Of a stretch of 64,000 bases of DNA, positions 58,349-64,000 are shown in pieces. A program made the position numbers and the translations under genes. The stretch's first letter is position 1, and every line of letters begins with the position of its first letter. Source of the stretch: Falsiroseomonas sp041690465 (GTDB lineage Bacteria > Pseudomonadota > Alphaproteobacteria > Acetobacterales > Acetobacteraceae); assembly GCF_041690465.1 (NCBI RefSeq), contig NZ_JAWLHG010000018.1:1-64000 (forward strand). Reading direction: 5' to 3'. The notes beneath the pieces are model-generated. The model was given only the letters and a program-made list of their open reading frames with translations, did not search any database and was not told the DNA's origin.

Positions 58349-59335
58349 CTACTGCACCCGGATGCCCGCCGCCTCGACGATGGGCCGCGCGGTCGCGATC
58401 TCGCTCTCGACGAAGGCCCGCAGTCCGGCCGGGTCGCTCGCGCGCGGCACGAAGCCCATTGCGCGCAGCCGCTCGCCGAAGGGGGCCGAGTTCACCACGG
58501 TGCGAACCCGGCGCGAGAGCTCCTCCGTCACCGGCTGCGGGATCCCCTTCGGGCCCCAGAGCCCGTACCAGGAGACCATCTCCAGCGGGTCGAGACCGCT
58601 TTCGGCCACCGTCGGGATCTCGGGTGCCAGCGGCGTGCGCTGCCGCGTGGTCACCGCCAGCGCCTTCGCGCGCCCGCCGCGCACCAGCTGCAGCGCGGAG
58701 AGGATCGGGTCGGCCAGCAGATGAATGTTGCCCGCGGCGAGGTCCGCCAGCGCCGGGCCGGCGCCGCGATAGGCCACCACCTCCGAGGAAACGCCGGCGC
58801 GCTGCTTCAGCAGTTCCACCGTCAGGTGGCCCGCCGAGCCGAGGCCGGTGGTGGCGAAATTGTAGCGCCGCGGATCCTGCCGGACGAGCGCGAAGAACTC
58901 GCCGAGCGTGTTCGCCGGCACCGAGGGGTGCGTCAGCACCAGCAGCGGCCCTTCGGCCAGCAGCGCGATGTGGCTGAAATCGTTCACCACGTCGAAGGTG
59001 ATGTTGCTGTTGATCAGCGGCACCACGACATGGATCGAAGCGTTCAGCAGCAGCGTGGCGCCATCCGGCGGCGCGCGCATGACATGGGCGGAGCCGACCG
59101 CCCCGCCGGCGCCGCCCGCACGGTTCTCCACCACCCAGGTGCTGCCGGTCTGCGCGCCGAGCTCGGTCGCCAGCATCCGCGCGACGCCGTCCACCGACCC
59201 GCCGGGCGGGAACGGCACCACGATGGTGATCGGCCGGTCCGGCAGGCCCTGCGCCACGCCGTGCGTGGCGGGCAGCGCCGCGGCGCCGAGGGTCGAGAGC
59301 ATGAGACTGCGACGGGTCGCGCGCATCCTGGTCAT
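58349..59335 (-). CDS. Bug/TctC-family periplasmic substrate-binding protein
   Basis: 328 aa. Signal RATRRSLMLSTLGAAALPATHG, then ITIVVPFPPGGSVDGVARML, WVVENRAGGAGGAVG and EVVAYRGAGPALAD. Start: of two nearby Met codons, 59335 is used; the one at 59326 has AGGAAGG nine bases upstream and is equally likely. Last gene of a reverse operon with DapA-family and SDR genes, 13 bases after the SDR. The seventh orphan Bug-type protein in the window. Confidence 0.88.
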   Translation of the reverse strand: MTRMRATRRSLMLSTLGAAALPATHGVAQGLPDRPITIVVPFPPGGSVDGVARMLATELGAQTGSTWVVENRAGGAGGAVGSAHVMRAPPDGATLLLNASIHVVVPLINSNITFDVVNDFSHIALLAEGPLLVLTHPSVPANTLGEFFALVRQDPRRYNFATTGLGSAGHLTVELLKQRAGVSSEVVAYRGAGPALADLAAGNIHLLADPILSALQLVRGGRAKALAVTTRQRTPLAPEIPTVAESGLDPLEMVSWYGLWGPKGIPQPVTEELSRRVRTVVNSAPFGERLRAMGFVPRASDPAGLRAFVESEIATARPIVEAAGIRVQ

Positions 59336-59348
59336 CCTTCCTGGCTGG

Positions 59349-60128
59349 CTAGTAGGTTCCCGGATACTGCCCGCCATCGACGAGCAGGCTCTGCCCCGTG
59401 ATGAAGCCGGCGTGCGCGGAAGCGAGGAAGGCGACGCAGGCCGCGATCTCCTCCGGCGCGCCGTAGCGGCCGGCCGGGTTGCGCGCCGCGCGTTCCGCCC
59501 AGATCTCGCCGAAGGGACGGCCGGTCATCGTCACCAGCCCCTCGACATGCGCGCGTTGCGCATCGGTCGCGACGATGCCCGGCAGCAGGTTGTTGATGGT
59601 CACGCCACGCGCGACGGTCTGCCGCGACAGCCCGGCGACGAAGCCGACCAGGCCGGAGCGCGCGCCGTTCGACAGCCCGAGTTCCGCCTGCGGTTCCTTC
59701 ACGCTGCGCGAGACGATGTTCACCACGCGGCCCCAACCGCGCGCCATCATCCCGTCCACCGTGCCTTGGATCATCGCGATCGGCGCCAGCATCATCTGGT
59801 CCAGCGCGCGGATCCAGGTCGCGCGGTCCCAGTCGCGGAAATCGCCGGGCGGCATGCCGTCGCCATTGTTGACCAGGATGTCCGGCTCCGGGCAGGCGGC
59901 GAGGATCGCCGCACGGCCTTCCTCCGTAGTCAGATCCGCAGCGACATGGCCGACCGGGTTGCCAGTGGCCGCGGCGATCGCCTCCGCGGCCTCGCCGAGC
60001 GGCCCGGGCTTGCGCGCGGCGATGGTCACCGCCGCGCCTTCCTGCGCCAGCCGCATCGCGACCGCCCGGCCCATGCCCCGGCTGCCGCCGCAGACCAGCG
60101 CGCGCCGGCCGGCGATGCCGAGATCCAT
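59349..60128 (-). CDS. SDR-family protein with altered catalytic Tyr/Lys
   Basis: 259 aa. Cofactor motif VCGGSRGMGRAVA (about residue 14) and DILVNNGDGMPPG (about 85) fit a short-chain dehydrogenase. In the catalytic region the expected YxxxK is SNGAR (LGLSNGARSGLVGF, about 155), so Tyr and Lys are replaced by Ser and Arg; the earlier Ser (VNIVSRSVKEP) is kept. Activity as a dehydrogenase is uncertain. It starts 12 bases after the DapA-family stop. Confidence 0.85.
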   Translation of the reverse strand: MDLGIAGRRALVCGGSRGMGRAVAMRLAQEGAAVTIAARKPGPLGEAAEAIAAATGNPVGHVAADLTTEEGRAAILAACPEPDILVNNGDGMPPGDFRDWDRATWIRALDQMMLAPIAMIQGTVDGMMARGWGRVVNIVSRSVKEPQAELGLSNGARSGLVGFVAGLSRQTVARGVTINNLLPGIVATDAQRAHVEGLVTMTGRPFGEIWAERAARNPAGRYGAPEEIAACVAFLASAHAGFITGQSLLVDGGQYPGTY

Positions 60129-60140
60129 CCCGCGCGGCGC

Positions 60141-61097
60141 CTATTCGGCCGCGAGCGCCATGCCGCCCGGCAGCCGCCAGCCATACTGCGCATCGAGCCC
60201 GAGCGCGCGGACGATGCCGACACCCTTCGCCAGGTGGTCTGGCTTGAGCCCCGTCAGCGGCCGCCGCAGATCGCCGGCCGGCAGGCCGACCGCCTTCATC
60301 AGCGACTTGACCGCCACCGGGTTGATCGCGCTGTAGGTGAAGTGCAGCAGCGGCAGCAGCCGCAGGTATGTCTCGCGGAACACCACGGACTGCGCCGGAT
60401 CGCGCCACGGCGTGGAAAGCCGCGCCATGCCGGCGGGGTCGATGTTGCCAGTCATGTTCGCCGTGCCATGGCCGCCGAGCGACATGGTCGCCACCACCAG
60501 GCCGAGGTTCGGGCTGTCGCAGCACATGATGGTCGCATCCGGCTGCGCGGCGCAGACCTGCGCCACCTGGCCGACGCGGGTGGTGCTCTCCTTCAGCACG
60601 ACGATGTTCGGGTGCTGCATCAGCCGCAGCAGGTGGTCCCAGTGCAGGTCGGACTTCACCCGCGGCGGGTTGTTGTAGATGCCGAGCGGCAGTTCCACCG
60701 CATCGGCGCATTCGGCGAAGAACGCCTCGATGTCGTCCTCGGGCGCGCAGATATAGGCGGGAGCGGCGAGGATCGCGCCATCCGCGCCGGCGGCCTTCGC
60801 ATGCTGCAGGTACTTGATCGTCGCCGCGGTCGAGGGGCCGGTGCAGCCGTAGAAGAACTTCATCCGGCCCGTGGCCCCATCGGCTTTCATCGCGGCCGTC
60901 TTCTCCACGATCTCGCCCCGCTCTTCCGGCGTGAGCATGGAGACCTCGCCGGTCGAGCCCATGATCAGCACGGCGGAGGTGCCGTTCGCCGCGTGCCAGT
61001 CCAGCAGCGTCCGGAAGGCGCCGAAATCAACGGTGCCGTCGGCGTTGAACGGGGTGATGAGGGCGACGAAGGAACCCTCGATGCGCATCTTGGCCAT
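60141..61097 (-). CDS. Dihydrodipicolinate synthase (DapA)-family aldolase/lyase
   Basis: 318 aa (beta/alpha)8 Schiff-base enzyme. Catalytic Lys in NIVVLKESTTRVG (about residue 166), Tyr in LPLGIYNNPPRVK (about 138) and the GSTGE loop in LIMGSTGEVSML (about 48). The paralogue group with this C-terminus is catabolic, acting on 2-oxo acids, and not on lysine synthesis. The start at 61097 has GGAG seven bases upstream. First gene of the operon with SDR and binding protein, suggesting sugar-acid or similar catabolism. Confidence 0.9.
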   Translation of the reverse strand: MAKMRIEGSFVALITPFNADGTVDFGAFRTLLDWHAANGTSAVLIMGSTGEVSMLTPEERGEIVEKTAAMKADGATGRMKFFYGCTGPSTAATIKYLQHAKAAGADGAILAAPAYICAPEDDIEAFFAECADAVELPLGIYNNPPRVKSDLHWDHLLRLMQHPNIVVLKESTTRVGQVAQVCAAQPDATIMCCDSPNLGLVVATMSLGGHGTANMTGNIDPAGMARLSTPWRDPAQSVVFRETYLRLLPLLHFTYSAINPVAVKSLMKAVGLPAGDLRRPLTGLKPDHLAKGVGIVRALGLDAQYGWRLPGGMALAAE

Positions 61098-61224
61098 GGC
61101 CGGTCTCCGCTGGCAGTCACCGCGCAGGTTAGCAGCCTGCCGGATGGCCGTCATGCCGTCATTGACCGGGCCGGTTCGCCGCCCTGCCCGCCGCCTCCCC
61201 AGGGCGCCGTGCCGCCCCGTTCCG

Positions 61225-61836
61225 TCAGGCGCGGATCCAGGTCTCCGAGAAGGCCAGCATCGCCGTCGAGATGCGCTGGCCCGCGATCTCGCGGGGGATC
61301 GGCGCGCCCGGCCGCCGCGTGCCGTTCACCGTGACCGTCGCGGCGTCGCAGCCGACGAAGAGGCTCGGCATGTGGTGCAGGCCGGTGGCCGATTGGGCGG
61401 GCGCCAGCGCGAAGCAGAAGGGCCTGCCGAGCCCCGACCATTCGAGCCTCACCGTCAGGTCGCCGGCGCGCACCGTCTCGGCGTAGCTCGTGATCGCGTC
61501 GCCACTCGACGTCACCTCATCGAGGCGGCGGTAAGTGAGCCCCTGCAAGCCCGGCAGCCCGCGCCAGGCGCCGAAATGGGACACGTATTCGGCCACCAGC
61601 CAGCGCGCGAGCTGCTCGTTGTCCGTCAGGCAGAGATTCGCGCGGCCCTCCGGCGGCGATGCCTCCTGCGGCGACTGCATCAGCACCAGCGCATGCCCGC
61701 GCCCGTGCGGCGAAAGCACCACACGGAAGAAGGAGGCGAGCGTGGTGAAGGGGCCGTCCGGGGCCTCCTTCAGCGAGATGCCGGGATTCTCGCCGGACCA
61801 CTCGACGGTGCCCGGGAAGACGAGCGTCTCAGCCAT
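61225..61836 (-). CDS. Hypothetical protein
   Basis: 203 aa. Begins MAETLVFPGTVEWSGENPGI and includes FTTLASFFRVVLSPHGRGHA, LARWLVAEYVSHFGAWRG and DLTVRLEWSGLGRPFCFALA. No signal peptide or membrane span. A mixed alpha/beta protein with conserved-looking aromatic residues; family not recognised. The start at 61836 gives a natural N-terminus. Isolated from the flanking genes by 80-130 bases. Confidence 0.65.
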   Translation of the reverse strand: MAETLVFPGTVEWSGENPGISLKEAPDGPFTTLASFFRVVLSPHGRGHALVLMQSPQEASPPEGRANLCLTDNEQLARWLVAEYVSHFGAWRGLPGLQGLTYRRLDEVTSSGDAITSYAETVRAGDLTVRLEWSGLGRPFCFALAPAQSATGLHHMPSLFVGCDAATVTVNGTRRPGAPIPREIAGQRISTAMLAFSETWIRA

Positions 61837-61916
61837 CGATCCGATCCCTTGCGTTGCCAGGCCGGCAGGTTGGGCCGCGCGGCGCGCGAGATCAACGCCC
61901 CGCTGGATCCGCCGGC

Positions 61917-62228
61917 TCAACCCGCCGGCGCGAGGACGTGGATGGTGCGGCTGGCGATCATCTCGCGCGTCTTCGCCGCATAGGCCGCCATGTGCGGCGC
62001 CGCCGCGTGCGCCTTCAACGCCTCCGCGCTCTCCCACTTCTCGATGGCAAGGAAGGTGTCGGGGCCGAACGGGGCCTGGAAGGCGCCAATCCCCTCGGCG
62101 TCGATCGCCGGCGCGTATTCGATGCATCCCTGCTCGGCATGGACGGCGGGCATGTTGGCGCGGAATTCCTTCAGCACCGCCTCCCGCATGCCCGGCTTCG
62201 CAGTGATCACCGCGATGACATGGATCAC
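61917..62228 (-). CDS. Antibiotic biosynthesis monooxygenase (ABM)/quinol monooxygenase-like protein
   Basis: 103 aa, the usual size. IHVIAVITAKPGMREAVLKE, PAVHAEQGCIEYAPAID and TFLAIEKWESAEALKAHAAA, then PHMAAY, are the hallmark blocks of the dimeric ABM fold. The GTG at 62228 is preferred because GGGAGG lies eight to nine bases upstream; another GTG three codons earlier abuts that site. Such proteins are small cofactor-free oxygenases or stress-related. Confidence 0.88.
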   Translation of the reverse strand: MIHVIAVITAKPGMREAVLKEFRANMPAVHAEQGCIEYAPAIDAEGIGAFQAPFGPDTFLAIEKWESAEALKAHAAAPHMAAYAAKTREMIASRTIHVLAPAG

Positions 62229-62370
62229 GTCCGACACCCTCCCTCGCATTGTCGCTGCGCCCGGCCAGCCTAGGGCCGCCGCCGCGCCCCGCCAACGCCC
62301 CGCGCCGAGGTTGCGGTTGAGCCCGGGCACCGCGCGCACCATAAGGGGAGTGATCCCGAGGACAACGCCA

Positions 62371-63723
62371 TTGCCGCAATCCACCGACCGCAGGGACGAG
62401 ATCGTCGAAGAGGCGACGCAACTGGCCCGCGACGTCGCGCCCGAACTCGCCTCGATCCTGCTCACCCACTACCCGGACGCCGACACGCTCGACACGCTGC
62501 GCCCCGGCGAGACCGACATCGAGACCGCCACGGCGGTGAACCGCGCGGTGGCGACCGAGATGGCGGCGCAGGGCGTGGATGTCTTCGTCCAGCGCGCGGA
62601 CCGGTCCGCCTTCCGGCGCTGGCTGCAGGGGCGCGAGGATACGCCCGAGAACCGCCTCGGCTGGATCGACCGGGACAGGCTGCTGCGCGGCGCCGATGCC
62701 TTCAAGGCGCTCGGCCTCGCGCCCCCTGCCCGGCCGCCGCGCCCGAGCTTCGGCACCGCGCCCGGGCCGATCGCCGACCGGCTGCTCGACGCCTTCGCCG
62801 ACGAGGAGGAGAGCGCCTTCACCGAACTCGCGCAGCACCTGCTCGACGCCGGACGCAACGATGTGCTGGAGCTCGCCACGCGCAAGCTCGCCGCGCGCCA
62901 TGGCGACGATGCCGCCGACGAGCTGGCCGGCGAGCTGCTCGCCGCCGCCGAAGGTGCGCGGGTCGGCCCCGCCGGCTGGGCCGAGCTGGTGGCGCTGCCG
63001 GTCGCGCTTCCGGCCGGCGATGCGCCGGATGCGCTGGCGCTCGCCGAAAGCCTGCTCGCCGCCGGCGCGATCCATGAGGGCCTGGAGCTCCGCTTCCTGC
63101 CCGGCTGGCGGTCGCCCGACGCGCTCGCGGAGCTTTCGCCCGGCGCCATCCGGCGCGTCCTGCTGGACCTCGTTGCCGGCACCGAGCCGCGCGCGCTGCC
63201 GCCGGGCGACACCGACGAGCTCGCCGCCCAGGGCTTCGGCGTGCTGATCGGCTGGCAGATCGACTGGAACCTCCAGCCCTGGGAGCGGATCGCCGCCGCC
63301 GGCGGCCTGCCCGAGGAGGATGAGGAGGACACGCCGGAGGATCTGCGCCGCGCCACCCTCTTCGACCATTGGCGTGCCGCCGCCTTCGAGGCGCATGGCG
63401 GCTGCGTGCCGCTCGCCCTCGTCGCGCCCTCCGAGGTCGGCGAGGAGATCGCGGCCTTCCTCGAGGAAGCCAGTGCCGGGACCGAGGGCATCGAGGAGAT
63501 CCGGGAAGCCGTGGCGACCGCCAGGCGCGAGGCCGGCGATGAGGAGGTGGTCTGCCGCCCCGAGATCATCGGCGATGCGCTGGAGCTCTCCTTCTACACC
63601 GCAGGCGGCCGCTTCCTCGACAGCCTGACGCTCGACGCCGACCGCCTGCCGGCCCGGGCCGAGGAGATGCCGAAGCTGCTCCAGTCCTTCGTGCGGCTGG
63701 TCAACTACACGCCGGGCCACTAG
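62371..63723 (+). CDS. Large hypothetical protein, family not recognised
   Basis: 450 aa, acidic and helix-rich, no signal or membrane span. Blocks: DEIVEEATQLARDVAPELAS near the start, ENRLGWIDRDRLLRGADAFK, FGVLIGWQIDWNLQPWERIA in the middle, and SFVRLVNYTPGH at the end. The TTG at 62371 has GAGG eight bases before it; a GTG seven codons upstream is also in frame. Codon use is like the neighbours, so it is not obviously foreign. Function unknown. Confidence 0.7.
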   Translation: MPQSTDRRDEIVEEATQLARDVAPELASILLTHYPDADTLDTLRPGETDIETATAVNRAVATEMAAQGVDVFVQRADRSAFRRWLQGREDTPENRLGWIDRDRLLRGADAFKALGLAPPARPPRPSFGTAPGPIADRLLDAFADEEESAFTELAQHLLDAGRNDVLELATRKLAARHGDDAADELAGELLAAAEGARVGPAGWAELVALPVALPAGDAPDALALAESLLAAGAIHEGLELRFLPGWRSPDALAELSPGAIRRVLLDLVAGTEPRALPPGDTDELAAQGFGVLIGWQIDWNLQPWERIAAAGGLPEEDEEDTPEDLRRATLFDHWRAAAFEAHGGCVPLALVAPSEVGEEIAAFLEEASAGTEGIEEIREAVATARREAGDEEVVCRPEIIGDALELSFYTAGGRFLDSLTLDADRLPARAEEMPKLLQSFVRLVNYTPGH

Positions 63724-63752
63724 AGCAGATCGCCGAAGGGCGGGATCGCCCG

Positions 63753-63824
63753 GAGGCGTGAAGCTGCTCTGCCAACAACCAAGGTGGAGCGTTTCCCGTG
63801 AACGCCAGTGAACGGAGAACGCCC
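63753..63824. repeat. Dispersed intergenic repeat, copy B
   Basis: GAGGCGTGAAGCT (63753-63765) and a core GAGCGTTTCCCGTGAACGCC plus AGTGAACGGAGAACGCCC (63787-63824) match copy A at 11968-12038. It lies between two forward genes. A separate inverted repeat AGAGCAG/CTGCTCT (63722-63728, 63764-63770) begins at the stop codon of the preceding gene and overlaps this copy. Confidence 0.6.
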
Positions 63825-63858
63825 CAGGGCCAAGCGCTGCGCCGGAGGACTCCGACCC

Positions 63859-64000
63859 ATGCCGAAGACCATGCCGGACGCGCATGACCTGCTCGCCGCC
63901 GAGCGCTTCCTGGCCGCGGAGGCGCGCATCGCCGCCAGCTTCGAGCGGACCGAGGAGGCGGTCGCGCCGCTGCTGCGCGGCATGCGCGCGACCGGGCGCA
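63859..64000 (+). CDS. Partial hypothetical protein, cut by the window end
   Basis: 47 codons are visible from ATG 63859, following GGAGGA: MPKTMPDAHDLLAAERFLAA, then ARIAASFERTEEAVAPLLRG. Predicted helical; no family recognised from this much. It continues beyond the window. Confidence 0.6.
   Translation, partial: MPKTMPDAHDLLAAERFLAAEARIAASFERTEEAVAPLLRGMRATGR

Noticed and set aside
61837..63885. Reverse frame of 886 aa covering 61225-63885
   Set aside because: Only the last 203 codons look protein-like; the rest is antisense to the 450-aa forward gene.
1..64000. CRISPR arrays, tRNA, rRNA, integrases or insertion sequences
   Set aside because: No regularly spaced repeats, cloverleaf-like sequences or transposase/integrase motifs were seen; short tRNAs could still be missed by eye.

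Overview
The window is very G+C-rich, with strong third-position G/C bias, dense coding and many 4-base stop/start overlaps (ATGA, GTGA, TTGA). Housekeeping genes (class Ia ribonucleotide reductase, SCO, long-chain polyprenyl synthase) and the large number of orphan Bug/TctC-type periplasmic binding proteins suggest an alphaproteobacterium, probably an Acetobacteraceae/Roseomonas-like organism. That placement is inference from gene content only. No rRNA, tRNA, CRISPR array, insertion sequence or phage gene was recognised.

Layout. (1) 1-13.5 kb: a CoA-thioester and organic-acid catabolic region. A binding protein, crotonase, D-2-hydroxyacid dehydrogenase and GntR/UTRA regulator run forward; two different acyl-CoA dehydrogenases and a CaiB-type CoA-transferase run backward; then come two overlapping binding proteins, a divergent LeuCD-like hydratase and a further binding protein. 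A flavin reductase and an unusual alpha/beta hydrolase follow. A conserved element recurs at three promoters here. (2) 13.6-15.6 kb: TauD-type dioxygenase, small membrane protein, DUF3830 protein. (3) 15.6-28.2 kb: nitrogen-compound uptake and hydrolysis. A seven-gene reverse operon (periplasmic binding protein, two permeases, ATPase, M14 hydrolase, AtzG-like small protein, amidase) faces RidA genes; then DUF1028, and an M20 peptidase-SDR-DUF4286-like-racemase operon. (4) 28.2-29.1 kb: wreckage of two converging hydantoinase/oxoprolinase operons (DUF917 and two hyuA 5' ends). (5) 29.1-31.2 kb: citryl-CoA-lyase-like protein and phenylacetate-CoA-ligase-like enzyme. (6) 31.5-40 kb: a phthalate-type cluster: an aminopeptidase T/dihydroxypyridine-dioxygenase-like protein, two binding proteins, decarboxylase (pht5-like), Rieske oxygenase (pht3-like), reductase (pht2-like), dihydrodiol dehydrogenase (pht4-like) and a MarR regulator, with three copies of a CTTAG-N4-CTAAG operator-like palindrome. 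(7) 40-51 kb: peptide-type binding protein, two amidohydrolases, PhoX-like protein with a BisC-type molybdoenzyme, class III aminotransferase, XRE-cupin regulator. (8) 51-57.5 kb: core genes (polyprenyl synthase, methyltransferase, SCO, NrdB, NrdA). (9) 58-64 kb: binding protein-SDR-DapA-family operon, unrecognised conserved-looking proteins, and a gene cut by the window edge.

The most interesting points are the MarR-type operator set tying the dioxygenase-like gene at 31477 to the phthalate-type genes, the deletion scar between two hydantoinase operons, the divergent LeuCD-like hydratase lacking canonical active-site motifs, and several enzymes whose catalytic residues are replaced.
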